Of a DNA stretch of 64,000 nt, positions 19,338 through 28,636 are shown in pieces. The notes beneath the pieces are model-generated. The model was not told the origin of the DNA and did not search any database. It saw only the letters and a program-made list of their open reading frames with translations. A program made the translations under genes and the position numbers. Every line of letters begins with the position of its first letter. Positions within the stretch are counted from its first letter, which is position 1. The stretch lies in the NCBI GenBank assembly GCA_902595625.1, contig CACJQQ010000001.1:62001-126000 (forward strand), read 5' to 3'. Origin of the DNA: an uncultured Pelagibacteraceae bacterium (GTDB taxonomy: Bacteria; Pseudomonadota; Alphaproteobacteria; Pelagibacterales; Pelagibacteraceae).

Positions 19338-20678
19338 CTAGATGAATTTTAAAACTCCTAATGCTGGAATGTTTTCAAACATTATTAAAAATAAATCTTT
19401 TTCTTTATCATATTTAATATCTCGAATACGGCTATCAAATTTTATTCTTTTTTGATCTTTAAGTTTAAAATCTTCTGATAGTTCAAGAATATAGATTGAC
19501 TGGGCTCTTAATGAAGAAACATATAAATTATTTTTATTGTAAGAAATTTCACTAATGCCGATTGACGGAGTGAAGAATTTTAATGGCTCTATAAAACCAT
19601 TTTTTGAATGGGATTTTTTTAAATAACCTTTATCTTCAAAAAAAGACTTATCCTGTTGCGGATAAGGAACTCCATATGAGGCTATTGGCCAACCATAATT
19701 TGGTAATTCTTTTATATCTTTTTTTAAAAAATTAACATTAACTTCATCACCGCCTTTTGGACCATGTTCCGAATTTATAATTAAATTTTTCTCTTTTAGA
19801 AAAAATAATCCTTGTGGATTTCTGTGTCCCTTGGATTGAATTGAATATTCTCTTGTCTCTTTGTTAATTGATATAATTTTACCAAATAATGATTTTTCAT
19901 CTTGCGCAGACTCATATCGACTAAAAAATCCAATACTCAATAAAATTTCATCGTCGTTGAATTTCTCTAATCTTCCTCCTGTTTGTAAAGTATACTCATC
20001 ATAAAATGTTTTAGTTTCAAAAAATTTTTCAAAAATTAAGTATTTAAAGTTTTTCTTAGCTCTGTAAATGTTAAGTGTGCTTTTGTTGTCTTGTAATTCT
20101 ACAACGCTTATATAAATAAAATCATCTTCATAATATAAATCTCTAATTGCAGCTAATACAGTTCCTTGATTTGAAAATAGTTCTTCTAAATTATTTTTTA
20201 TATAACTTTGAGATAATTTTTTTTTATTGATATTTTCTTTGCTAAAATAAATTGTTTCACCTTCGCCCGATATTACTAATACTTTATCATCAATTAGCTC
20301 GAGATAATGAGCCCTCTTTGAATTTTTTTTAGCCTGCCAACCAACTGCTAAATCTAGACTAGGAAAGGGTAAAAAAAATTTTTTTAAGTAATAATTGTGA
20401 GTTTTTTTATCTGATATTTTTTTTTCAAAAAACAGATTTCCATTTAATCCTTGTTCGTATTTAGAGAGTTGAATTTCTAAAAATTTATTTCTATCTTGTA
20501 GTCTGGGTATAAAAAAGATTGAATCTCTTACTTTTTTAGCGAGAGATATAGGTATAATTTCCTTAAGAAACAGTATCGTTTTATTTTGCTTGTCGTATCC
20601 ACCACTAACGATTATCCAAAAACTTACAAACAAAATTGAAACTAAAATTAAAAATATGTAAATAATTTTTTTTTTCAT
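19338..20678 (-). CDS. Membrane-anchored glucose/sorbosone-dehydrogenase-like beta-propeller protein
   Basis: N-terminal TM; GHRNPQGLFF, NSEHGPKGGDEVN, NYGWPIASYGVPY as in PQQ-type sugar dehydrogenases. Confidence 0.78.
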   Translation of the reverse strand: MKKKIIYIFLILVSILFVSFWIIVSGGYDKQNKTILFLKEIIPISLAKKVRDSIFFIPRLQDRNKFLEIQLSKYEQGLNGNLFFEKKISDKKTHNYYLKKFFLPFPSLDLAVGWQAKKNSKRAHYLELIDDKVLVISGEGETIYFSKENINKKKLSQSYIKNNLEELFSNQGTVLAAIRDLYYEDDFIYISVVELQDNKSTLNIYRAKKNFKYLIFEKFFETKTFYDEYTLQTGGRLEKFNDDEILLSIGFFSRYESAQDEKSLFGKIISINKETREYSIQSKGHRNPQGLFFLKEKNLIINSEHGPKGGDEVNVNFLKKDIKELPNYGWPIASYGVPYPQQDKSFFEDKGYLKKSHSKNGFIEPLKFFTPSIGISEISYNKNNLYVSSLRAQSIYILELSEDFKLKDQKRIKFDSRIRDIKYDKEKDLFLIMFENIPALGVLKFI

Positions 20679-20854
20679 TGAATGGGTCTTTTAATATTTA
20701 AATATTCAAAGATAAATAAATAAATAAAGGAAAAAGGAAAAACAATATGTTTATTTAGTCTTTCTGGATTTTTAATTTTAAAACTGCTTATAATGTTTCC
20801 AATTTGTATATCTAGTTTATTTGTCTCACCTCTCCTGCTTAGTTTATCAACTTT
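20675..20854 (-). pseudogene. Fragment homologous to the extreme C-terminus of the TRAP permease
   Basis: Minus-strand translation KVDKLSRRGETNKLDIQIGNIISSFKIKNPERLNKHIVFPFSFIYLFIFEYLNIKRPIQ* aligns with TVDKLNWKGEAKKSGIQMGDIISNFKIENPDRPNKIIVYPAALLLLFFFGFLNYKRNPKFT. Confidence 0.82.
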
Positions 20855-20863
20855 TTAATAATA

Positions 20864-21013
20864 TCAATTCTTTCTTCTAATTTTTTTAATTCCACAATCT
20901 TTACATTTTATCGTTTCAGTTGAACCTCCCGGCCCAAAACTATAGCTAATATCCACTTTTTCGTATCTGTGAATTCCAATCTTACAAAATAGTAAATACA
21001 ACCGCCTAATCAT
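20864..21013 (-). CDS. Small 49-aa putative zinc-ribbon-like protein
   Basis: MIRRLYLLFCKIGIHRYEKVDISYSFGPGGSTETIKCKDCGIKKIRRKN*; CxxxxH plus CxxC spacing. Below the length cutoff of the ORF track. Confidence 0.5.
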   Translation of the reverse strand: MIRRLYLLFCKIGIHRYEKVDISYSFGPGGSTETIKCKDCGIKKIRRKN

Positions 21014-21059
21014 AATTTTAACAAAAAAAAAAATTAACGTTAATTATGGAGGTAATTTA

Positions 21060-21116
21060 ATGTCTGGCTGGGAAATACTTGCAGTTGTAGTTATTTTATA
21101 CGCTTTAATAAATTAG
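21060..21116 (+). CDS. 18-aa hydrophobic micro-ORF
   Basis: GGAGG (21048..21052), 7-nt spacer, then ATG: MSGWEILAVVVILYALIN*. Confidence 0.5.
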   Translation: MSGWEILAVVVILYALIN

Positions 21117-21241
21117 TAAATAAAATTAAAGTTTAATAAGAAATCTTTTTTCTAAATCTTAATTAACAGAAGATTTACACAATAATCCTTTACACTTTTT
21201 AGGTTAATATAATTATGTTATATATTTTTAAAGGAGATTCG

Positions 21242-21292
21242 ATGGCAATAATAATAATCGGGATAATTGTATTATACACCGCAACTACTTAA
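21242..21292 (+). CDS. 16-aa hydrophobic micro-ORF
   Basis: AAAGGAGATTCG upstream of ATG: MAIIIIGIIVLYTATT*. Confidence 0.48.
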   Translation: MAIIIIGIIVLYTATT

Positions 21293-21297
21293 TTTAA

Positions 21298-23631
21298 TTA
21301 AGTAAATTTCGGGTTTCTTTTATAATTGAGAAACCCGAAAAAAAACAACAGTAGAAGAGCAGCTGGATAAACAATTATCTTATTGGGTCTATCAGGGTTT
21401 TCTATTTTAAAATTACTAATGATATCTCCCATTTGTATTCCAGATTTTTTTGCCTCCCCTTTCCAATTTAATTTATCTACAGTGAGTTGGTCATTCTGAT
21501 CTACTAATGACACTCCATATTCTTCTAGGTTGAACTTATTTTCAAATTTTCCTTTTTCAATAACAAATAGTTTGTATCTTTCTCCGTATTCTGTAACTCG
21601 TGTGACCTTTATGTGAACTTCTTTTGAAGGGTCAAAAGATAAATTTTGAATACTTTCTGCTGAAAGTTTTTGTTCGTTAAATTTTGGATAGAATTTACCC
21701 AAAACAAAGTCTGGTGCTAAAAAAGATAAAGAAATAATTAAAAATGCTATGGTCTCATACCATCTTAATTTGTTGATGAACCATTGTTGTGTAGCTGCCG
21801 TAAAAACTAATATTCCAATTAATGAAGTGGCTATAACTAATAAAGCTTGCCAGATACTATCTACGCCAATTAATAAAAGTTCATGATTAAATAGAAAAAC
21901 AATGGGTAAAATGCCTGTTCTTAAACTGTACCAAATAGCTTGAAGTCCTGTTCTTAATGGATCGCCACCTGAAATTGCAGCCGCTGCATAAGATGCTAAA
22001 CCCACAGGCGGTGTTACATCGGCCATTAAACCAAAGTAAAATACAAATAAGTGCACAGCTATCAAAGGGAAAATAAAGCCCGAGGCATTTCCAACATCAA
22101 CTAAAACTGTCGCCATTAGTGAAGCCACTACTACATAGTTAGCAGTTGTAGGTAGACCCATTCCAAGTAGTAAACATAAAATAATAGTTAATAAAATTAA
22201 TATGATTACATTATCTCGTGCTATCGTCTCTATAACTATAATCAAATTAGTGCTAAGCCCCGTAGATCCTACCGCTCCTACTATTATACCTGCGGTGGCA
22301 ATCGCTATTCCTACTCCAACCATATTTATTGCACCTTTTTGAAGACCTACAATTGTCTGATTCCACCATTCGATAAGACCAATTTTATAATCTGAGTTTT
22401 TAATAATACGATTTATCAAATTCACTAAGATCAAAGAAATCGTTGCATAAAAAATTGAAAAACCTGCCGTATATCTCATATAAACAAGTAGAAAAATTAA
22501 AACAAAAATTGGTATCAAAAAATGTAATCCAGACAAAAAAGTTCTCTTTAAGTGAGGAACGTCTGCATCGTCCATTCCTTTGAGCCCTAATTTAAGAGCT
22601 TCCAAATGAGATATATAAAATAAAGCAATATATGAAATAATAGCTGGTAAAAAAGCATGTTTAACAACTTCAAAATAGGTAACACCGATAAAACTCGCCA
22701 TAACAAAAGCAGCAGCTCCCATTACCGGCGGCATAATTTGTCCGTTTACAGATGATGAAACTTCAATTGCTCCAGCTTTCTCTTGAGAGAAACCAGTTTT
22801 TTTCATTATAGGAATTGTAAAAGTTCCTGTTGTAACTGTATTAGCTATTGAAGAGCCTGAAATCATACCTGTCATTCCGGATCCTAAAATAGCAGCTTTA
22901 GCTGGCCCTCCTCGCATCTTACCAACCATTGCAAAAGCTAAATCTAAAAAATATTTTCCCCCACCTGCAGTTTCTAATAATGCTCCAAAAAGAACAAATA
23001 AAAATATAAAATCAACAGAAACACCTATTGGTATTCCAAAAATAGCTTCTTGATCAAACCATTGAAATCCTACTAATCTTTTTACAGAGAGGCCCCCGTG
23101 GGAAATAATATCTGGAGCGTATTTTCCAAAATAAGAAAATAAAAGGAAGCAAATTGCAATTATGACCAAAGGCAATCCGATTGCTCTTCTTGTTGCCTCT
23201 AAAAGGATTAAAATACCTGTTGCCCCAATAATGAGCTCTACTGGAACTTTAAATCCAAATATCTCTTTAACTAAAAGTATTCCGCCCCGATTAACAAGAT
23301 CATCGTAAAAAAAATAAATATATAAACAGCAAAAAGCAGCAACTAAACTTATAAGAATATCAAAAACTGATATTTTCTTTCCTCTGACAACAGGAAATAT
23401 TAAAAATGTTAGTGTTAATGCAAAACCTAAATGTATAGCTCTAGCAGGTAGACCTTTGAACATTCCAAAGTTAAACCAAAAAGGAAAAGGAGAAGCATAC
23501 CAAAGTTGAAATAATGTCCAAAGAATAGCTATCCCAAAAACTATTTTTAAATGTACACCTGATAAATTTCGAGTAGGAGAAATATCTTCTTGAATTTTGT
23601 CTTTAATCTTGCTTTGAATAGTTTGATTCAT
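21298..23631 (-). CDS. TRAP transporter fused permease (TAXI type) with C-terminal DUF3394-like domain
   Basis: 777 aa, multi-TM; GSGMTGMISGSSIANTVTTGTFTIP, NGQIMPPVMGAAAFVMA, GMGLPTTANYVV motifs. Confidence 0.93.
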   Translation of the reverse strand: MNQTIQSKIKDKIQEDISPTRNLSGVHLKIVFGIAILWTLFQLWYASPFPFWFNFGMFKGLPARAIHLGFALTLTFLIFPVVRGKKISVFDILISLVAAFCCLYIYFFYDDLVNRGGILLVKEIFGFKVPVELIIGATGILILLEATRRAIGLPLVIIAICFLLFSYFGKYAPDIISHGGLSVKRLVGFQWFDQEAIFGIPIGVSVDFIFLFVLFGALLETAGGGKYFLDLAFAMVGKMRGGPAKAAILGSGMTGMISGSSIANTVTTGTFTIPIMKKTGFSQEKAGAIEVSSSVNGQIMPPVMGAAAFVMASFIGVTYFEVVKHAFLPAIISYIALFYISHLEALKLGLKGMDDADVPHLKRTFLSGLHFLIPIFVLIFLLVYMRYTAGFSIFYATISLILVNLINRIIKNSDYKIGLIEWWNQTIVGLQKGAINMVGVGIAIATAGIIVGAVGSTGLSTNLIIVIETIARDNVIILILLTIILCLLLGMGLPTTANYVVVASLMATVLVDVGNASGFIFPLIAVHLFVFYFGLMADVTPPVGLASYAAAAISGGDPLRTGLQAIWYSLRTGILPIVFLFNHELLLIGVDSIWQALLVIATSLIGILVFTAATQQWFINKLRWYETIAFLIISLSFLAPDFVLGKFYPKFNEQKLSAESIQNLSFDPSKEVHIKVTRVTEYGERYKLFVIEKGKFENKFNLEEYGVSLVDQNDQLTVDKLNWKGEAKKSGIQMGDIISNFKIENPDRPNKIIVYPAALLLLFFFGFLNYKRNPKFT

Positions 23632-23654
23632 TTCACTTAAGATACATTATTCTA

Positions 23655-23690
23655 AAAAAAAAGGCCCAAGAAATATTGGGCCTTTTTTAA
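23655..23690 (-). terminator. Intrinsic terminator/attenuator between TRAP binding protein and permease genes
   Basis: GGCCCAA (23663-23669) / TTGGGCC (23676-23682) hairpin with A-run on one side and T-run on the other. Confidence 0.8.
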
Positions 23691-23708
23691 TTAAACTAAA
23701 AAGTTGAA

Positions 23709-24713
23709 TTACATTAATCCAGCTTCTTTGTAGTACTTAATAGCACCTGGATGTAATGGAGCCGATAAGCCATCAGCTATCATATTTTTCTTTTCCAGAG
23801 GTCCAAAAGCAGGGTGTTGAGCTCTGAAGTCATCAAAGTTCTCCATTACCGCTTTTGTTACTAAATATACAAGTTCTTCAGAAACATCTGCGCTTGTAAC
23901 AACTGTAGCTTTTACACCAAACGTTGTAGCGTCTTTTTTCTGATTAGAATAAGTTCCTTTTGGAATTACAGCTTTTGCATAGTAGTCAGCTCCGTCAATT
24001 AAACCTTGAACTGGCGCACCAGTTAAATTAATTGGACTAGCTTTTGCTTTACAAGTAGCTGCTTGTTCCATAGCACCATTAGGAAATCCAACTGAATATC
24101 CGAATGCATCTATTTTTCCATCACAAAGAGCTTTTACTTGTTCAGAAGAAGTTAACTCAGTAGTAGCTTTAAACATACTCATGTCTGCTCCCATAGCTTT
24201 CATTAGTTCTTCCATAGTTCCTCTTTGACCAGAACCAGGGTTACCAATGTTTACTGTTTTTCCTTTTAGGCCTTTAAAATCTTTTATTTTAGATTTTTTA
24301 CTTGCCCAAATTTGGAAAGGTTCATTGTGAACAGAAAATACAGCTCTTAAATTACTAAACTGTTTTCCTTCCCATTTGCTTGAACCATTGTAAGCATGAT
24401 ACTGCCAGTCTGACTGAGCAACACCAAATTGAAACTCACCATCTTTGATTTGTCCAATATTGTAGTTAGAACCACCTGTTGAAGGTGCAGTACATCTATA
24501 TGCTTTAGCTGTACCTTTTTTTCTACCGTGATCAGCACTTATTGCTGACTTGTGTAACATTTTACATATAGCGTTACCTGTTTGGAAATATACTCCAGTA
24601 GGTCCACCAGTTCCTATAGTAAAGAACTCTGCTGATTTTGCGATTGAAGTTAATGGGCTTGAAAAAGCTATCATTACTAAAAAAGCTGAAATCATTGATA
24701 TCATTTTTTTCAT
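23709..24713 (-). CDS. TAXI-family TRAP transporter solute-binding protein
   Basis: Signal peptide; FFTIGTGGPTGVYFQTGNAIC and GNPGSGQRGTMEELMKAMG motifs. Confidence 0.93.
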   Translation of the reverse strand: MKKMISMISAFLVMIAFSSPLTSIAKSAEFFTIGTGGPTGVYFQTGNAICKMLHKSAISADHGRKKGTAKAYRCTAPSTGGSNYNIGQIKDGEFQFGVAQSDWQYHAYNGSSKWEGKQFSNLRAVFSVHNEPFQIWASKKSKIKDFKGLKGKTVNIGNPGSGQRGTMEELMKAMGADMSMFKATTELTSSEQVKALCDGKIDAFGYSVGFPNGAMEQAATCKAKASPINLTGAPVQGLIDGADYYAKAVIPKGTYSNQKKDATTFGVKATVVTSADVSEELVYLVTKAVMENFDDFRAQHPAFGPLEKKNMIADGLSAPLHPGAIKYYKEAGLM

Positions 24714-24776
24714 GTGTACATCCTTTTGTTAGTTGGTTAATTTAACTACGTAATTGAATTAAGGTCAAAGAGATTC

Positions 24777-26015
24777 TTATAAATTTTTAACCCAATTTGA
24801 CAATTTTGAAACACCTTCAACTACATTTGGGGCATAATTTTTAATCATTTCATCATCTATCATCTTACAGTTTGTAACATTTTTAAAAAAATCTATTCCA
24901 TCAAAATCAGTGTAACTTAATCTTGTAAGCAGTTTTTTGGGTTTAAAACCAAAATCTGAACCAGGTAACATAGCTACTCCTGTTTCGTTTAAAATGGCTT
25001 CACATAGTTTTGATGACGTTTTGAATTTTTTAATTTTGAATTCTGGCATTAAATAAAATGCCCCTTGAGGAGGTGCTATTAATATCTTGTTTGATTTAAG
25101 GTTATTATAAACATATTCTCCAACTGCTTTTAATATAGCTCTTACTTTTAATTTGTATAGATCATGTTCTTGGGCATAAGCCTCTACAGATGCAAATTGT
25201 GTAGGCGTATTAACTGTTGAATATGACTCACTTGCAAGAGACTTTAGACTTTTTAAAAATTCTGTTAATTTTTTTGGGACTGCTAAAAATCCTAATCTCC
25301 AACCTCCAGCACCACACCATTTACTTAATCCACCAGTTATAAAACTTAATTCAGGATAAAATTTGGAAATTGAATTATATTCACCATTAAAAGTAAGATC
25401 GGTGTAGATTTCATCTGATAAAATCATAATCTTATATTTTTTTGCTACTTTAGCCAACTCTTCTAAATTTTTACAGACAGCTCCAGATGGATTGTTTGGT
25501 GAATTTAGAATCAAAATTAAATTTTTATTTTTCCCAATCAATTTAATTTTTTTCTCCAGCTCTTTACCAGTCGGAAACCAGTTATTAGCTCTAGAAGTTT
25601 CTAACCAATGAACTTTATTAGAACCAATTTCTGCTTGGGGTTCATATGATACCCAGCCAGGTGCGGGAATTATAATTTCACCATCAAAAGCGATATGTAT
25701 TAATAACATTGCCTCTTTTGAGCCAGGCGTAATTAATATATTTTCTTTAGGGTAATTATTCCCTGTTCTTTTGAATAAATATTTTGAAATATTTTCTCTT
25801 AATTCAGGCAACCCTTGAATTGGTAGATATTCTTTTCTATGGGCATTTTTTTTTAATGCCTCTACAATTTTTTCTGGGACCGGGAATGGAGATTGACCAA
25901 AACCAAATTGATAGACTTTCTTTCCCTTTGAAATAAGTTCTTTGGATTTTTCATTAATTACTAATGTAGAAGATTCTTTAAGTTTAAGAATTTTTTTTTT
26001 TACTTTAGAAGACAT
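24777..26015 (-). CDS. Class I/II pyridoxal-phosphate aminotransferase
   Basis: NSPNNPSGAVC, SDEIYTDLTF, FITGGLSKWCGAGGWRLGF motifs. Confidence 0.88.
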   Translation of the reverse strand: MSSKVKKKILKLKESSTLVINEKSKELISKGKKVYQFGFGQSPFPVPEKIVEALKKNAHRKEYLPIQGLPELRENISKYLFKRTGNNYPKENILITPGSKEAMLLIHIAFDGEIIIPAPGWVSYEPQAEIGSNKVHWLETSRANNWFPTGKELEKKIKLIGKNKNLILILNSPNNPSGAVCKNLEELAKVAKKYKIMILSDEIYTDLTFNGEYNSISKFYPELSFITGGLSKWCGAGGWRLGFLAVPKKLTEFLKSLKSLASESYSTVNTPTQFASVEAYAQEHDLYKLKVRAILKAVGEYVYNNLKSNKILIAPPQGAFYLMPEFKIKKFKTSSKLCEAILNETGVAMLPGSDFGFKPKKLLTRLSYTDFDGIDFFKNVTNCKMIDDEMIKNYAPNVVEGVSKLSNWVKNL

Positions 26016-26170
26016 TTTAACTTTAGATTACCTATACGGGGACTGCTTATTAGAAGTCAAATCAATTATGAAATTGGAACATTTGACAAAACGATTCGGT
26101 CATGTTTTAATCTTATTTTGTTCTCTAATTTGATCTACATATAGTATAAAAATAAATATCTAACACAAAT

Positions 26171-28636
26171 ATGAATACTAGGCCCTCAAAAATTATTGCT
26201 CTATTAGGACCGACTAACACTGGGAAAACTTATGTGGCAATTGAAAAAATGTTGGAATTCGAAACAGGAATATTTGGTTTACCTTTGAGACTTCTAGCTA
26301 GAGAGGTTTATGATAAATGTGTAAATAAAGTTGGTTTAGAAAAAGTTGCTCTAATTACAGGTGAAGAAAAAATTATTCCAAGTTCAGCCTGTTATTTTAT
26401 TTGCACTGTAGAGTCTATGCCAAAAAATAAAGAAGTAGATTTTATTGCAATCGATGAAATCCAGATGTGCGCTGATCGAGAGAGAGGTCATATTTTTACT
26501 GAAAGGTTGCTAGAGTCTCGAGGGACTAAGCTTACGATGTTTTTAGGTTCACAGGTCATGGCAAAAATTATTGAAGAGTTGGTCAATGACGTAGTTTTTG
26601 AAAAGAAAGAAAGATATTCAAAATTAAGTTATTCTGGAATAAAAAAAATATCTAGATTAGATAGAAAAGTCGCGATAATTGCTTTTTCAATCGAAGAAGT
26701 TTATGCAATAGCAGAGCTCGTAAGACGTCAAAAGGGGGGCGCTGCAGTAATAATGGGTTCATTAAGTCCAAAAACTAGAAATTCACAAGTAGGCTTGTAT
26801 CAATCAGGTGATGTAGATTATTTGATTGCCACAGATGCAATTGGGATGGGTCTGAATATGGATATTAATGAGATTTATTTTTCTAATCTGAAAAAATTTG
26901 ATGGAAAGAAAACTAGAAGATTAAATATAATTGAAATGTCTCAGATAGCTGGGCGTGCAGGTCGGTATAAAAATGACGGTGGATTTGGAACCACTGGTGA
27001 GTGTGAAACATTAAATTCAGATGAAATAGAAAAAATTGAAAAACATCAACTACCAGATACAAAAACAATTTATTGGAGAAACTCTAAATTAGATTTTAGA
27101 AATCCAGATAAATTGATAAGAAGTTTAGAGCTCAAGCCAGATCAAAAAAACCTTTTAAGAACTAATGACTCGCTTGATGAAAGTGTCTTAAGATTTTTTC
27201 TTAAAAAAGGAACTAACAATATTATTTATCATAAAAATTTAGAATTATTGTGGGAATGTTGCCAAATACCAGATTTTGAAAAAAAAGCATATGGTCAACA
27301 TATAAATATAGTCGATAAGGTCTTTCTGTTTTTATCGACAAAAAAAAATAGAATACCAAGCACTTTTATGAAGGAACAGCTAAAAGGCTTAGAAAAAGAT
27401 CACGGTAATGTTGATCTACTTTCACATAGGCTATCAAATGTAAGAACCTGGTCTTATGTAGCTAATAAGAAAAATTGGGTTGAAAATTCAGATTATTGGG
27501 TTCAACTTACAAAGAGTATTGAAGATAAATTGTCAGATAAACTACACGACGAATTAACTAAAAGTTTTATTGATAAAAAAATAAGTATTCTATCAAGAAA
27601 CCTAAAGCAAGACCTTGTTTTAAATACAGAGATAAATGAGGAAAATAAAATATATATTGATGGTCAACTTGTTGGTGAACTAAAGGGACTCAAATTTTTA
27701 ATAGAGGCAACATCTAAGACGCTAGATACTGACATAAAGTCAATTAAAAAAGCAGCTAGAAAAGGTATGGAAAAAGAGTTAGTGAAAAGAGTTGATGAGA
27801 TTTTAACGAAATCTGAAATTGAAATCGATAACGAGGGTAAAATTACATGGAAACAAAACCCAATAGCTCGATTGAAAAAAGGCAACGATTATTTAACTCC
27901 AGAAATTGATATTATCGCGGATGATTCTTTAAGTGAGTTGTCAAAAACTAAATTAAGTCAATTCTTAAACAAATGGTTAGAAAATATTATAAATGATGTT
28001 TTGGGTGATTTAGTAAAGCTAACGAGATATCAAATTAAAAATCAATATTTACGAGGTTTAGTCTTTCAACTTTATGAAAACAATGGGGTTATCAAGAGAA
28101 CAGAGGTTGATAAAATTGTTAAATCTATTCCAGCTGAAGAGAGAAAAAAATTATGGGGGATGGGAATTAAACTAGGGAGATATCATATCTACCTTCCTAA
28201 AATGTTAAAACCAAAAGCAGTTGAATTTAGAATAAGTTTATGGAAAATATATCACAACCTTTCCAATGATAATAAGATACCACAATCTGGGTTAAATTTC
28301 TTAATTAGTGATAAATTAAATAAAAATTTCTTGTTATTATGTGGATTTGAAAAGTTCAAAGAATTTTTTGTGAGAATAGATATTCTTGAGAAATTATTTT
28401 TGAAAATTATAGAAAATACTAAAGATAGAAAGTTTAAGATAAATGCTGAGATGATGAATTTATTAGGATGTTCTAAAGAAAATTTTTATAAATTAATGGG
28501 TTACATGCATTATAAAAAGGATAAAATGGCTGATACTTACGTTTTTAAAGGTGAAAAAAAGAAAAAAGAGAAAATAATACGGTTTGACAAAAAAGAAAAT
28601 CCCTTTAAAAAACTTCTTTCTTTAAATATAAAATGA
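26171..28636 (+). CDS. Suv3-like ATP-dependent RNA helicase
   Basis: LLGPTNTGKTYVAIEKML Walker A; DEIQM; IATDAIGMGLNM; QIAGRAGRY. Confidence 0.9.
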   Translation: MNTRPSKIIALLGPTNTGKTYVAIEKMLEFETGIFGLPLRLLAREVYDKCVNKVGLEKVALITGEEKIIPSSACYFICTVESMPKNKEVDFIAIDEIQMCADRERGHIFTERLLESRGTKLTMFLGSQVMAKIIEELVNDVVFEKKERYSKLSYSGIKKISRLDRKVAIIAFSIEEVYAIAELVRRQKGGAAVIMGSLSPKTRNSQVGLYQSGDVDYLIATDAIGMGLNMDINEIYFSNLKKFDGKKTRRLNIIEMSQIAGRAGRYKNDGGFGTTGECETLNSDEIEKIEKHQLPDTKTIYWRNSKLDFRNPDKLIRSLELKPDQKNLLRTNDSLDESVLRFFLKKGTNNIIYHKNLELLWECCQIPDFEKKAYGQHINIVDKVFLFLSTKKNRIPSTFMKEQLKGLEKDHGNVDLLSHRLSNVRTWSYVANKKNWVENSDYWVQLTKSIEDKLSDKLHDELTKSFIDKKISILSRNLKQDLVLNTEINEENKIYIDGQLVGELKGLKFLIEATSKTLDTDIKSIKKAARKGMEKELVKRVDEILTKSEIEIDNEGKITWKQNPIARLKKGNDYLTPEIDIIADDSLSELSKTKLSQFLNKWLENIINDVLGDLVKLTRYQIKNQYLRGLVFQLYENNGVIKRTEVDKIVKSIPAEERKKLWGMGIKLGRYHIYLPKMLKPKAVEFRISLWKIYHNLSNDNKIPQSGLNFLISDKLNKNFLLLCGFEKFKEFFVRIDILEKLFLKIIENTKDRKFKINAEMMNLLGCSKENFYKLMGYMHYKKDKMADTYVFKGEKKKKEKIIRFDKKENPFKKLLSLNIK

